Notes: generated by a model not told the origin, from the letters alone. A stretch of DNA of 64,000 nucleotides from Cyanobium gracile_A (GCF_034931305.1 NZ_JAYGHY010000006.1:31359-95358); one strand, 5' to 3'. Numbered from the stretch's first letter, positions 43,919 to 53,774 are shown. Translations and numbers: made by a program.

Positions 43919-44987
43919 TGCTCCCCTGCAGGTGGCCGTCGCCGGCCTCGGCTTCGGCGAGAAGGTGATTCTGCCGGCCCTGCGCGACTGCCCTGGCACC
44001 GAACCGGTGGCCCTCTGGCACCCCCGCCGCGAGCGGGTCGCGGCCGCCAGCCTGGCGGCGGAGCTGCCCGGCTTCGATGCGTTCGATGCCCTGCTGGCCG
44101 ATCCGGCCGTGGAGGCTGTGGTGATCGCCACGCCCCCCGAACCCCGCTTCGCCCTGGCCAGGGCGGCGCTGGAGGCCGGCAAGCACCTGCTGCTGGAGAA
44201 GCCGGTGGCGCTCAACGCCGAGCAGGTGGAGGAGTTGCAGCGCCTCGCCATCGAACGGGGCCTGGTGGTGGCGGTCGACTTCGAATACCGGGCCGTGCCC
44301 CATGTCCAGCAACTGGCGGCTCTGGTCGCCCAGGGGGTGCTGGGGGATCCGTGGCTGGTGACGTTCGACTGGCTGATGAGCAGCCGCGCCGACCCCAGCC
44401 GTCCCTGGAGCTGGTACTCCCAGGCGGCGGCCGGCGGCGGCGTGCTCGGTGCCCTTGGCACCCACGCCTTCGACACCCTGCACTGGCTGATCGGCCCCAG
44501 CCGCAGCCTCAGCGCCCGGCTGAGCACCGCCATCGGCGAGCGGCCCATTCCCGGCTCCGGTGCCATGGGGCTGGTGGATGCCGAGGACAGCGCCCTCATC
44601 CAGCTCGACCTGGAAGACCACCGCGGCCGGGCCGTTCCGGCCCAGCTGAGCCTCTCCTCGGTGGCCCGTGCGGGACGGGGCTTCTGGATCGAGCTCTACG
44701 GCAGCGAGGCCACTCTGGTGCTGGGCTCCAGCAATCAGGCCGACTACGTGCACGGCATGCAGCTGTGGATGGCGCGGCCGGGCGAAGCCCTGCGGCTCGT
44801 CCCGGCCGACCCGGCCCTGGCCTATGGCCGCACCTGGGAGGACGGCCGCATCGCCCCGGTGCGGCGATTGCTGGGCTGGTGGTCGCAGGCGGTGCGGGAG
44901 TGCCGCCCGATGGTGCCCGGACTGGCCGAGGCCGTGACCAGCCAGCGCTGCTGCGACTGGGCCCGACTGGGAACAGAAGGCCCGTAG
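43905..44987 (+). CDS. Gfo/Idh/MocA-family oxidoreductase
   Basis: 360 residues. Rossmann start VAVAGLGFGEKVILPAL (about 9-25), VIATPPEPRFALARAALEAG, the family EKP motif LLLEKPVALNAEQ (about 97-109), and a C-terminal alpha/beta domain with GALGTHAFDTLHWLIG (the usual HxxD-type catalytic segment). NAD(P)-dependent; sugar or bile-pigment-type substrates are both known in the superfamily, none indicated here. ATG lies 14 bp inside the preceding gene. Confidence 0.87.
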   Translation: MQRPDAPLQVAVAGLGFGEKVILPALRDCPGTEPVALWHPRRERVAAASLAAELPGFDAFDALLADPAVEAVVIATPPEPRFALARAALEAGKHLLLEKPVALNAEQVEELQRLAIERGLVVAVDFEYRAVPHVQQLAALVAQGVLGDPWLVTFDWLMSSRADPSRPWSWYSQAAAGGGVLGALGTHAFDTLHWLIGPSRSLSARLSTAIGERPIPGSGAMGLVDAEDSALIQLDLEDHRGRAVPAQLSLSSVARAGRGFWIELYGSEATLVLGSSNQADYVHGMQLWMARPGEALRLVPADPALAYGRTWEDGRIAPVRRLLGWWSQAVRECRPMVPGLAEAVTSQRCCDWARLGTEGP

Positions 44988-44996
44988 GGCATCCCC

Positions 44997-45002
44997 TAGA
45001 CT
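44997..45002 (+). promoter_or_regulatory. Candidate -10 box upstream of fba
   Basis: TAGACT sits 91 nt before the fba ATG in a 105-bp gap, leaving room for a leader of about 80 nt. No clear -35 element at standard spacing. Confidence 0.3.
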
Positions 45003-45092
45003 CCCCGTCAGACCCGGCGGGACGACCCCGCCAGCCGTCCTCCGACCACGGTTCTTCCCAACCGTACCCACCCAAAAACCGCGAGATTTCCC

Positions 45093-46166
45093 ATGGCGCT
45101 CGTACCGCTTCGTCTGCTGCTCGATCACGCCGCAGAAAACGGCTACGGCATTCCTGCCTTCAACGTCAACAACCTGGAGCAGGTGCAGTCGATCATGGAG
45201 GCTGCCTACGAAACCGACAGCCCGGTGATCCTGCAGGCCTCCCGTGGCGCCCGTCAGTACGCCGGCGAAAGCTTCCTGCGCCACCTGATCCTGGCCGCCG
45301 TGGAAACCTATCCCGACATCCCGGTGGTGATGCACCAGGACCACGGCAACAGCCCTGCCACTTGCTACGGCGCCGCCGCCAACGGTTTCACCTCGGTGAT
45401 GATGGACGGCTCCCTCGAGGCCGACGCCAAGACTCCCGCCAGCTACGACTACAACGTAGCCGTCACCAAGGAAGTGGTGGACGTGGCCCACGCCATCGGC
45501 GTGAGTGTGGAAGGCGAACTGGGTTGCCTGGGTTCCCTGGAAACCGGCAAGGGTGAAGCTGAGGACGGCCATGGTTTTGAGGGCTCCCTCGACCATTCCC
45601 AGCTCCTCACCGACCCCGCCGAGGCGGCCGACTTCGTCGCCAAGACCAAGGTGGATGCCCTGGCCATCGCCATCGGCACCAGCCACGGCGCCTACAAGTT
45701 CACCCGCAAGCCCACCGGCGAAGTGCTGGCCATCTCCCGGATCGCCGAGATCCACAAGGCCATCCCCAACACCCACCTGGTGATGCACGGCTCCAGCTCC
45801 GTTCCCCAGGAATGGCTGGACATGATCAACAAGTACGGCGGGGCCATCCCCGAGACCTACGGCGTTCCTGTCGAGGAGATCCAGGAAGGCATCCGCAACG
45901 GCGTGCGCAAGGTGAACATCGACACCGACAACCGCCTCGCCTTCACCGCCGCTGTGCGGGAAGCCGCCGCCAAGGATCCCGCCAACTTCGATCCCCGCCA
46001 CTTCAACAAGCCCGCCCGGGCCTACATGAAGAAGGTCTGCCTGGATCGTTACCAGCAGTTCTGGTGCGCCGGCAACGCCAGCAAGATCAAGCAGCGCGAC
46101 ATCAACTACTACGCCGCCCTCTACGCCAAAGGCGCCCTGGATCCCAAGACCGCCGTGGCCGCCTGA
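45093..46166 (+). CDS. fba: Fructose-bisphosphate aldolase, class II
   Basis: 357 residues. Zn-dependent aldol cleavage/condensation in glycolysis and the Calvin cycle (and sedoheptulose-bisphosphate formation). Motifs: YGIPAFNVNNLEQVQSIMEA (about 18-37), HQDHGNS (metal His and catalytic Asp), VEGELGCLGSLETGKGEAED, IGTSHGAYKF, VMHGSSSVPQEW and NIDTDNRLAFTAAVRE. Full length, followed by a strong terminator. Confidence 0.97.
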   Translation: MALVPLRLLLDHAAENGYGIPAFNVNNLEQVQSIMEAAYETDSPVILQASRGARQYAGESFLRHLILAAVETYPDIPVVMHQDHGNSPATCYGAAANGFTSVMMDGSLEADAKTPASYDYNVAVTKEVVDVAHAIGVSVEGELGCLGSLETGKGEAEDGHGFEGSLDHSQLLTDPAEAADFVAKTKVDALAIAIGTSHGAYKFTRKPTGEVLAISRIAEIHKAIPNTHLVMHGSSSVPQEWLDMINKYGGAIPETYGVPVEEIQEGIRNGVRKVNIDTDNRLAFTAAVREAAAKDPANFDPRHFNKPARAYMKKVCLDRYQQFWCAGNASKIKQRDINYYAALYAKGALDPKTAVAA

Positions 46167-46190
46167 TCGGCGTCCCGCTCTCCAACCTTC

Positions 46191-46213
46191 GGGGGCCATG
46201 GGGCCCCCTTTTT
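46191..46213 (+). terminator. Rho-independent terminator after fba
   Basis: GGGGGCC...GGCCCCC hairpin (46191-46208) followed directly by TTTTT (46209-46213), 24 nt after the fba stop. It also separates fba from the convergent UPF0182 gene, whose stop is at 46222. Confidence 0.85.
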
Positions 46214-46221
46214 CATGGCCC

Positions 46222-49110
46222 TCACGGCAGCGCCAGGGGCACCGGCGTCCCGGCCGGCAGGGGCAGGGGCGGACGGTCCGCGGCTTCTTCCTTTCGGGTG
46301 GGGTCCTCGTCCACCAGCCGCTCCAGGGCCCGGCGGAGGCTCCGTTCCATCACGAAGCGTTGGCCATCTGTGACCACCACCCGCACCAGGGTGGGCAGGT
46401 CGTTGCTCTTCGACTGCAGATAGATCGGCTCGACGTAGAGCAATCCTTCTCCCAACGGCAACACCAGCAGGTTGCCGCGGAACAGCCGGGAACCCAGCCG
46501 GTTCCAGAGGCCGAACTGGAAGCTGATCGTCGGGTCCTGGTCGATCAGGGCGCTGATCTGCTGGGGGCCGAGCAGCAGCCGCTGCTGGGGGAAGCGCACC
46601 AGCATCAGTTCGCCGTAGTGGGGCGGATCGTTGCGGGCCGCCAGCCAGCCCACCAGGTTGGAGCGCCGCAGGGGGGTGAAGGGCAGCAGCAGCACGAACT
46701 CGGAGCGCTCCTGGCCGGGCAGCTGCAGGGTGAGGTGATACGGCGACACCGGTACGTTGTTCTCGCCGTAAATCTCTTCGGGCACCGACCAGACGTCGTC
46801 GCCGTTGTAGAAGGTGCGCACGTCGGTGACGTGGTAGCGCAGCAACCGCTCCGACTGGATGTCGAACTGGCTTTTGGGCACCCGGATGTGGTCGAGCAAG
46901 GCTCTGGGCATGGCCGAGAGGGGCCGGAACAGTTCGGGGAAAGCGCGGATCCAGGTGCGCAGCACCGGATCTCTGGGATCGCTCACGTAGAGCCAGAGCC
47001 GGCCGTCGTGGGCATCCACCACCGCCTTCACCGGGTTGCGGAAGTAGCGCAGACCCGCCGGATTGGGATCGCTGTAGGGGTAGGAGCGGCTGGTGGTGAA
47101 GCCGTCCAGAAGCCAGTACTGGTATTGCTCGGGCCGGTAACCCTCCGTGCCGGCCACCCGGGCGGTGACCAGGTAGGGCTGGCTTTCGAAGCGCAGGAAC
47201 GGTGCCAGGGCCGTCAGGCGTTGGTTCACCTGCCGCCGCAGCAGCAGCAGCGACCGGTCGGTGAAGGAGCCTGTGAACAGCATCCGCGGTTCAAGCAGGT
47301 AGATCGCGGCACTGAGACGCTGCAGGGGATGGGCCAGGGAGATGCCCCGGGTGCCGTTGTAGTGGGTGTAGACATTCAGTTCCCCTTCCGGAAAGGCGAA
47401 CTCCTTCACCTTGGTGGGGGCGATCGCGTAGGGGGAGGGGCCTGAGGCGAAGTAAAGGCTCGGACTGCCCACCGGCAGGGCCGCCTGGGCCTGCTGATCG
47501 GTGATGCCCAGCTGGGGAATGCCCTGCACCCGCCCGCTGCTGCCCAGGTCCTTGACGAAGAACAGGGGCAGGCCGTCGGAGCCGAAGGCGTTCACCGGAG
47601 AAACGGTGAAACCGTGACCGTTGGTGAACACCAGATGGCGGTTCAGCCAGGTGCGCGAGCCCGGCGGCAGCGCGCCGCTGTCCAGTTCCCGGGCCGAGAT
47701 CAGCACCTGCTGGGAACCATCACGGCTGGACTTGCCTTGGAGCGGGTAGCGATCCACCGCCGCCGACGGGAAGGTGTAAAAGAGGCGCAGTTGCTGCAGC
47801 TGCCGGATGGCGGCCAGCAGGGGCTGGCTGTCCCAGAGGCGAATGTTGTCGAGGGTGCCGGGGGCCTTGGCCAGGTCCGCGGCCGTGATGCGTTGGCGGG
47901 GTTCAAGCCTGAGGGTGCGCACGCGCTCCAGGCCGAAGGCGCGGCGGGTGGCCTGGATGCTGCGCTCCAGGTAGGGAGACTCCACCACCAGCTCCCTCGG
48001 CTGCACCCAGAAGCGCTGGGCCAGGGGCGCGAGCACCCACTCGCTGATGGGCACCAGCAGGGCGGCGCCGGCCAGGGGCAGCAGGGCGCCGCGGCGCAGC
48101 CAGCCCCGGGGCAGGGGCACCAGCAGGGCGATGGCCGTCAGCAGCAGCAGCACCGCGAACAGGAGCCGCAGCGGCAGGCGCACGTGCAGATCCACGTAGC
48201 CCGCCCCCGAGGCCACACCGCTGCCCTGCACCATCAGATCGAAGGGCGCCAGGGCATTGCTGATGGCCATCACGACGGCCAGGGCCGCCACCTGGGGCTG
48301 CAGCACCCGTTGCTGGGCCTTGCTGAGCCCATCGAAACGCAGATCCGACAGGCTGCGCCCCTTGCCGATGGTGAGCAGCAGGCAGGCCGCCAGCCCCACC
48401 AGACCCTGGGCCAGGATCACGCTCAGCACCAGCCGCAGGGCTGGCAGCCGCAGCACGGTGAAGGAGAGATCGAAACCGGTGAGCGGATCCCCCTCGCCGA
48501 AGGGCGTCGCCAGCAGGGCCGGCAGCCACAGGCTCCAGCCCCGCGCCACCGCCGTGGCCGAGCCCGCCAGGGCGGCCGCCAGGGTGATGCGCAGGGTGGT
48601 GAGGGGCGAGAGCAGCAGCGGCAGCAGCAGGCCCCCCGCCAGGCCCGCCACCAGCAGGGGGGGCAGATCCCGGAGCACCGAGAACCCGGTGATCACATCG
48701 CCGTTGAAGGGGTTCGCGATCAGTCCCCTGGCCTGCACCATCAGATAACTCAGTCCGCCGGCCAGCAGCAGCACCAGGCCGATCAGCATCACCACCAGGG
48801 CGCCGTTTCCCAGCCGCAGCAGGGGCTCGCTCGGCATGGGCGCCTCGGCCCCCTGCTCCCGCAGACGCCAGCAGCGCTGCAGCTGGGCCAGCTGCAGCGC
48901 CAGGCCCAGGCCGAAGACCAGAACGAAGGCCGAGATCTGCAGCATCCAGCGGCGCACCAGGATTCCCTGGAAGTCGAACTGGGCGAACCAGAGCCATTCG
49001 ATGCCCAGACGGGCCGCGGCCCACAGGGCCAGCAGCAGCCCGAAGGCGATGGCAAGGCCGGTGGCAAGGCGTGGCCCCACGCGGGCCGGCTGGGGGGAGG
49101 AATCGGGCAC
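46222..49110 (-). CDS. UPF0182 family large membrane protein
   Basis: 962 residues. About seven membrane helices in the first 300 residues (e.g. GLAIAFGLLLALWAAARLGI, MLQISAFVLVFGLGLALQLA, ALVVMLIGLVLLLAGGLSYL). A long extracytoplasmic part follows, with blocks typical of the family: NIRLWDSQPLLAAIRQLQQL, YTFPSAAVDRY, WLNRHLVFTNGHGFTVSPVN, VYTHYNGTRGISLAHPLQRL and LDGFTTSRSYPYSDPNPAGL. Function unknown. GTG 49108-49110 begins just before the first helix; the frame stays open further upstream only as antisense of thrC. Confidence 0.87.
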   Translation of the reverse strand: MPDSSPQPARVGPRLATGLAIAFGLLLALWAAARLGIEWLWFAQFDFQGILVRRWMLQISAFVLVFGLGLALQLAQLQRCWRLREQGAEAPMPSEPLLRLGNGALVVMLIGLVLLLAGGLSYLMVQARGLIANPFNGDVITGFSVLRDLPPLLVAGLAGGLLLPLLLSPLTTLRITLAAALAGSATAVARGWSLWLPALLATPFGEGDPLTGFDLSFTVLRLPALRLVLSVILAQGLVGLAACLLLTIGKGRSLSDLRFDGLSKAQQRVLQPQVAALAVVMAISNALAPFDLMVQGSGVASGAGYVDLHVRLPLRLLFAVLLLLTAIALLVPLPRGWLRRGALLPLAGAALLVPISEWVLAPLAQRFWVQPRELVVESPYLERSIQATRRAFGLERVRTLRLEPRQRITAADLAKAPGTLDNIRLWDSQPLLAAIRQLQQLRLFYTFPSAAVDRYPLQGKSSRDGSQQVLISARELDSGALPPGSRTWLNRHLVFTNGHGFTVSPVNAFGSDGLPLFFVKDLGSSGRVQGIPQLGITDQQAQAALPVGSPSLYFASGPSPYAIAPTKVKEFAFPEGELNVYTHYNGTRGISLAHPLQRLSAAIYLLEPRMLFTGSFTDRSLLLLRRQVNQRLTALAPFLRFESQPYLVTARVAGTEGYRPEQYQYWLLDGFTTSRSYPYSDPNPAGLRYFRNPVKAVVDAHDGRLWLYVSDPRDPVLRTWIRAFPELFRPLSAMPRALLDHIRVPKSQFDIQSERLLRYHVTDVRTFYNGDDVWSVPEEIYGENNVPVSPYHLTLQLPGQERSEFVLLLPFTPLRRSNLVGWLAARNDPPHYGELMLVRFPQQRLLLGPQQISALIDQDPTISFQFGLWNRLGSRLFRGNLLVLPLGEGLLYVEPIYLQSKSNDLPTLVRVVVTDGQRFVMERSLRRALERLVDEDPTRKEEAADRPPLPLPAGTPVPLALP

Positions 49111-49269
49111 AAGCGGAGCGTAGGCAGAACCCCGCGGGCGACAAGGTGCCGCCTCCAGGCCACTGCCCGCCGCCGTGGCGACGGCCGGATCCGGAGGGCC
49201 GGCTTTATACCCGACTCCAGGTGTCGGCTTTAGAGGCAGGCGCTGGCCGCCGCTGTTAGCGTTGCCCCA

Positions 49270-50565
49270 GTGACCGGGACCGACTTGACCGCCACCCTTT
49301 CCCGCTCCACCTTCACGGGCTTGCGCTGCAAGGAATGCGGTCATCCTTACGAGGCTGGTGCGCGTCACGTCTGCGAAGACGTCTGCTTCGGCCCGCTTGA
49401 GGTGGTCTACGACTACGACGCCATCCGCAGCCGGGTCAGCCGCGCCACCATCGAGGCCGGCCCCACCTCCATCTGGCGCTACCGCGAATTCCTGCCCGTT
49501 GAAGGCGAACCGATTGATGTCGGCACCGGCTTCACCCCCCTGCTCAAGGCCGACCGCCTGGCCAGGCGTCTCGGCCTGTCTTCGCTCTACATCAAGAACG
49601 ACGGCGTCAACATGCCGACGCTGTCCTTCAAGGACCGCGTTGTCTCGGTGGCCCTCACCCGCGCCCGTGAGCTCGGCTTCACCACCGTCAGCTGTGCCTC
49701 CACCGGCAACCTGGCCAACTCCACCGCCGCCATCGCCGCCCACGCCGGTCTGGAGTGCTGCGTCTTCATCCCCAGTGATCTTGAACTGGGCAAGGTGCTG
49801 GGCACCCTCGTCTACAACCCCACCCTGATGGCGGTGAAGGGCAACTACGACCAGGTCAACCGGCTCTGCTCCGAGGTGGCCAACACCTACGGCTGGGGCT
49901 TCGTCAACATCAACCTGCGCCCCTACTACTCGGAGGGCTCCAAGACCCTCGGTTATGAGGTGATCGAGCAGCTCGGCTGGCAGCTCCCCGACCACATCGT
50001 CGCCCCCCTGGCCTCCGGCTCCCTGTTCACAAAGATCCGCAAGGGCTTCGACGAGTTCATCAAGGTGGGCCTCGTCGAGGAGAAGCCCGTGCGCTTCAGC
50101 GGTGCCCAGGCCGAAGGCTGCTCGCCCATCGCCCAGGCATTCGCCGCCGGCCGCGATTTCATCACCCCGGTGAAGCCGAACACCATCGCCAAGTCGATCG
50201 CCATCGGCAATCCCGCCGACGGCCCCTACGCCATCGACATCGCCAACCGCACCGGCGGCACCATTGCGGCGGTCACCGATGAGGAGATCATCGATGGCAT
50301 CAAGCTGCTGGCCGAGATGGAGGGGGTGTTCACCGAGACCGCCGGTGGCACCACCATCGCCGTGCTCAAGAAGCTGGTGGAACAGGGCAAGATCGACCCC
50401 TCGGAAACCACCGTCGCCTACATCACCGGCAACGGCCTCAAGACCACCGAAGCGATCGCTTCTTCCATCGGTGCGCCTTACACCATCGAGCCGCAGCTCG
50501 CCAGCTTCAATGCCGCCTGGGCGCAGTCCCAGGCCTCCCATGGGAGCAAGGCCGCGCCGGCCTGA
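49270..50565 (+). CDS. thrC: Threonine synthase
   Basis: 431 residues from GTG 49270. PLP enzyme that converts O-phosphohomoserine to threonine. An N-terminal zinc-ribbon-like segment (CKECGHPYEAGARHVCEDVC, about 21-40) leads to the core; the PLP Lys is in LSFKDRVVSVAL (about 118-129). CASTGNLANSTAAIAAHAGL and the GGTTIAVLKKL loop are intact. Followed 44 bp later by a MoaD/ThiS-like gene. Confidence 0.96.
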   Translation: MTGTDLTATLSRSTFTGLRCKECGHPYEAGARHVCEDVCFGPLEVVYDYDAIRSRVSRATIEAGPTSIWRYREFLPVEGEPIDVGTGFTPLLKADRLARRLGLSSLYIKNDGVNMPTLSFKDRVVSVALTRARELGFTTVSCASTGNLANSTAAIAAHAGLECCVFIPSDLELGKVLGTLVYNPTLMAVKGNYDQVNRLCSEVANTYGWGFVNINLRPYYSEGSKTLGYEVIEQLGWQLPDHIVAPLASGSLFTKIRKGFDEFIKVGLVEEKPVRFSGAQAEGCSPIAQAFAAGRDFITPVKPNTIAKSIAIGNPADGPYAIDIANRTGGTIAAVTDEEIIDGIKLLAEMEGVFTETAGGTTIAVLKKLVEQGKIDPSETTVAYITGNGLKTTEAIASSIGAPYTIEPQLASFNAAWAQSQASHGSKAAPA

Positions 50566-50609
50566 AGTCCGCCCAGTTCCCCTTCCTACCTGCCCCACCG
50601 ACGCTTTCC

Positions 50610-50885
50610 ATGGCCATCCAGGTTCTGATCCCCACCCCCCTGCAGAAGTTCACCAACGACGAGGCCAGCGTCAGCCTGGAGGCCGTCAGCATCGATGGCC
50701 TGCTCCAGGCCCTTGAAGGCCGTTACCCCGGCATCCAGGCCCGCCTGTGTGATGAGAACGGCAAGCTGCGCCGCTTCCTCAACCTGTACGTGAACAGCGA
50801 GGACATCCGCTTCCTCGACAACCAGGCCACGGTGCTCAGCGATGGCGACGAGGTGAGCATCGTTCCGGCCGTCGCCGGCGGCTGA
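50610..50885 (+). CDS. MoaD/ThiS-family sulfur-carrier protein
   Basis: 91 residues, ubiquitin-like fold ending in the diagnostic Gly-Gly (VSIVPAVAGG), which is thiocarboxylated in this family. Core: VLIPTPLQKFTNDEASVSLE, LRRFLNLYVNSEDIRFLDNQ, GDEVSIVPAV. The length and the NVYVNxEDIR block resemble CysO-type carriers of sulfur for cysteine synthesis more than molybdopterin MoaD; its place next to thrC hints at amino-acid metabolism. That is inference. Confidence 0.87.
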   Translation: MAIQVLIPTPLQKFTNDEASVSLEAVSIDGLLQALEGRYPGIQARLCDENGKLRRFLNLYVNSEDIRFLDNQATVLSDGDEVSIVPAVAGG

Positions 50886-50966
50886 GCCCGGAGTCAGGCC
50901 CCAGCCAGGGGCTCGCCGATGGGCTTCGGATTTCCATAAGCTTTTGTACCCATCCGCGTCCCTCCC

Positions 50967-51965
50967 ATGGAACCGATCCAGGCCCCCAGCCCCACGGTTC
51001 CTGCTGGAAGCAGCGCCCCCCCCCACGACTGGCTGTCGGCCGGTCTCTATTACGACTACCGCCAGGCCGCCAATCCGGTGCGGCCGGGGCTGACCGAGCC
51101 GATCCGTTACCACCAATGGGGCGCCGAGCTCCATGGCCAGGGGCCGACGGCGGTGTTGCCCCTCGATCTGAGTGGCGCCCTCGGTTGCGAGGGGCCCGCC
51201 ACAAGCCCTGGCCTGGCGGCCCACTTCCTGCGCCTGTTGCCCGGGGAGGGGCTCAAGGCGGCGGCGGCCGCCACCAGCTCACTGTTTTACGTGCTGCGCG
51301 GCGCCGGCACGCTGGAGCGTCCGGCGGACGCCCTCGGCGCCCCGCTCAGCCTCAGCTGGGCCCGGGGCGATCTGTTCGTGCTGCCCGCCGGCGCCGATCC
51401 GCTCCTGCACGCCACCGAAGAGAGCGTTCTGTACTGGGTGAATGACGCCCCCCTGCTGCGCTATCTGGGGGTGCTGCCCGCCGGCCCGCGCTTCACGGCC
51501 GTCCACTACCCGGCCGCCCGCCAGGAGGAGGCCCTGCAGCACCTGCTGGCCGACCCCAGCGCCGCCCGCTCCAACCGGCTGAGCATCCTGCTGGCCCACG
51601 CCGATCTGCCCGCCACCCGCACCGTGAGCCACACCCTCTGGGCCATGCTCGGCGTGGTGCCCGATGGTGCCGTCCAGCCACCCCACCGGCACCAGTCGGT
51701 GGCCCTCGACCTGATCATCGACTGCGACCCCGGCTGCTACAGCTTGGTGGGCACGGAGCTCCGCGCCGACGGCACGATCCTCAATCCCACCCGCATCGAC
51801 TGGGAGCCGGGGGGCGCCTTCATCACGCCGCCCGGCCACTGGCATTCCCATGGGAATGAAAGCGGCCGCATGGCACGGCTGCTGCCGATTCAGGACGCCG
51901 GCCTACACACCCACCTGCGCAGCCTCGACATCCGCTTTGCCTCCGGCCTGGGCGGCGAGGGCTGA
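50967..51965 (+). CDS. Bicupin-domain protein
   Basis: 332 residues. The first cupin (about 85-165; LFYVLRGAGTLERPADALGA, GDLFVLPAGADPLLHATEES) and the second (about 215-320; PDGAVQPPHRHQSVALDLII, GGAFITPPGHWHSHGNESGR) are both seen. The second keeps His ligands for a metal (PPHRHQ, GHWHSH), as in gentisate-type dioxygenases, but the substrate is unknown. Its last 63 bp overlap the convergent ftsH gene. Confidence 0.75.
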   Translation: MEPIQAPSPTVPAGSSAPPHDWLSAGLYYDYRQAANPVRPGLTEPIRYHQWGAELHGQGPTAVLPLDLSGALGCEGPATSPGLAAHFLRLLPGEGLKAAAAATSSLFYVLRGAGTLERPADALGAPLSLSWARGDLFVLPAGADPLLHATEESVLYWVNDAPLLRYLGVLPAGPRFTAVHYPAARQEEALQHLLADPSAARSNRLSILLAHADLPATRTVSHTLWAMLGVVPDGAVQPPHRHQSVALDLIIDCDPGCYSLVGTELRADGTILNPTRIDWEPGGAFITPPGHWHSHGNESGRMARLLPIQDAGLHTHLRSLDIRFASGLGGEG

Positions 51966-53774
51966 ACCGCCAGACGTTTCATAGGCCTCCACCAAGGCGC
52001 GGAAGCTGTCTCCGTCGATGGTTTCCAGCTCGATCAGCCGGTTGACCAGCTCATCGATCAGCTCGCGGCGGGGCGTGAGCACCGCGATGGCCCTCTCCAG
52101 GGCCTCGCAGGCGAGCTGGCGCACCTGCTCGTCGATGCGGTTGCCGGTGCGCACCGAGGTGTGGGGGCTGGAGCGGATCCAGTCGCGGCCGAGGAACACC
52201 TCCTCCCCCTCTTCTTCGAGGGCGAAGCTGCCGAGGCTGGAGAAGCCGTAGCGCATCACCATGTCGCGGCAGATGCGCCGCACCAGCTGGAGATCGCTGC
52301 TGGCCCCCTGGGTCACCTCGCTGGGGCCGAACACCACCAGTTCGGCGGCCCGGCCGCCGAGAGCCACAACAAGACGGGCCCGCAGGTAGGCCTTGCTGAT
52401 CAGCCCGGAATCGAGGATGTCCTCATCGGGCATGGTGCGGGCGAAACCTCCGACGCCTCCGGCCCTGGGCAGCAGGGTCACCTTGTCGAGCTTGTCGGCG
52501 TGGGGCACCAGGGTGGTGAGCAGGGCGTGGCCGATCTCGTGGTAGGCGATCAGCCGCTTCTTGGCGCTGTCCTGCAGCGGGGCGGCGGTCAACCCCATGG
52601 TGATGCGTTCGAGGGCGTCACCGATGGCCTGGTCATCCACCTGGCTCTTCTGGCGCCGGGCCGTGAGGATGGCCGCCTCGTTGAGCAGGTTGGCCAGGTC
52701 GGCACCGGAGAAACCGGGGGTGCGGCGGGCCCAGTCGGCCATCGACACCTCCTCGGCCAGGGGCCTGGTGCGGGCATGGACCGAGAGGATCTCCTCGCGC
52801 CCGGCACGGTCGGGCAGATCGACGCTGATGCGGCGATCGAAGCGACCCGGCCGCAGCAGGGCCGTGTCCAGCACGTCGAGGCGGTTGGTGGCGGCCAGCA
52901 GGATCACCCCCGAGTTGTCCTCGAAGCCGTCCATTTCGGTCAGCAACTGGTTGAGGGTCTGCTCCCGCTCGTCGTTGCCGCCGCCGATCCCCGCCCCCCG
53001 CTGGCGTCCAACGGCATCGATCTCGTCAATGAAGATGATGCAAGGCGCCTTGGCCTTGGCCTGGCGGAACAGGTCCCGCACCCGGCTGGCGCCGACGCCC
53101 ACGAACATCTCCACGAATTCGGTGGCGGCCATCGAGAAGAAGGGCACGCCGGCTTCACCGGCGATGGCCCGGGCCAGCAGCGTCTTGCCGGTGCCGGGGG
53201 GCCCGACCAGCAGCACCCCTTTGGGGATGCGGGCGCCGATGGAGGTGAACCGTTCCGGGGTCTTGAGGAAGGTCACCACCTCCTGCAGCTCCTCTTTGGC
53301 CTCGGCGATGCCGGCCACGTCCTCGAAGCGCACCGTGATCGCCCCTTCTTCCTGCAGACGGGGCTGGCTGCGGCCGAATCCCATCGCCTTGTTGGCCACC
53401 TGGGCGGAGCGCCGCACCAGCAGCACCAGGCCCGCGATCAGCAGAGCCACCAGCAGGCCGTTTGTGACCAGCCCGGCTATGGCGTCGTCGCGCCGTTCGT
53501 CGCGGACCGCCAGGGGCACCCTGGCCTGTTCGGCGGTGCGCAACAGCTGCTGGTTGTCGCTGAAGACCGCCACCTGGCGGCTGCGGCCGTCGGCGAAGGT
53601 GGCGGTCACCACCCGCTGGGTGGGGGAGAGTTCCAGACTCTTCACCTTTCCGGCTTCGATGTCCCGCAGCAGCTGGCTGTAGGAGGGTGCAGCGGAGGAC
53701 TGGCCCCCGAGACTGAAGCCCGGTTGCACCGGTGGGGCTGGTTTGGCCGGCTCCGGAGGAGAACTGCTGCTCAC
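51903..53774 (-). CDS. ftsH: FtsH-family ATP-dependent zinc metalloprotease
   Basis: 623 residues from GTG 53774. AAA+ domain: Walker A GPPGTGKTLL (191-200), Walker B CIIFIDEIDAVGRQRG (about 245-260), SRH region LAATNRLDVLDTALLRPGRF. Zinc protease motif HEIGH (412-416, with Ile where most FtsH have Ala). Only one membrane helix is visible (about 100-121); the usual first helix is missing, and an in-frame stop just upstream rules out a longer form. FtsH proteases degrade damaged membrane proteins such as D1; cyanobacteria carry several paralogues, and this one cannot be assigned to FtsH1-4 by eye. Confidence 0.93.
   Translation of the reverse strand: MSSSSPPEPAKPAPPVQPGFSLGGQSSAAPSYSQLLRDIEAGKVKSLELSPTQRVVTATFADGRSRQVAVFSDNQQLLRTAEQARVPLAVRDERRDDAIAGLVTNGLLVALLIAGLVLLVRRSAQVANKAMGFGRSQPRLQEEGAITVRFEDVAGIAEAKEELQEVVTFLKTPERFTSIGARIPKGVLLVGPPGTGKTLLARAIAGEAGVPFFSMAATEFVEMFVGVGASRVRDLFRQAKAKAPCIIFIDEIDAVGRQRGAGIGGGNDEREQTLNQLLTEMDGFEDNSGVILLAATNRLDVLDTALLRPGRFDRRISVDLPDRAGREEILSVHARTRPLAEEVSMADWARRTPGFSGADLANLLNEAAILTARRQKSQVDDQAIGDALERITMGLTAAPLQDSAKKRLIAYHEIGHALLTTLVPHADKLDKVTLLPRAGGVGGFARTMPDEDILDSGLISKAYLRARLVVALGGRAAELVVFGPSEVTQGASSDLQLVRRICRDMVMRYGFSSLGSFALEEEGEEVFLGRDWIRSSPHTSVRTGNRIDEQVRQLACEALERAIAVLTPRRELIDELVNRLIELETIDGDSFRALVEAYETSGGSALAAQAGGKADVEAAQVGV

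Noticed and set aside
49111..50598. Upstream extension of the UPF0182 frame
   Set aside because: The extension is antisense to thrC; the real protein begins just before its first membrane helix at GTG 49110.
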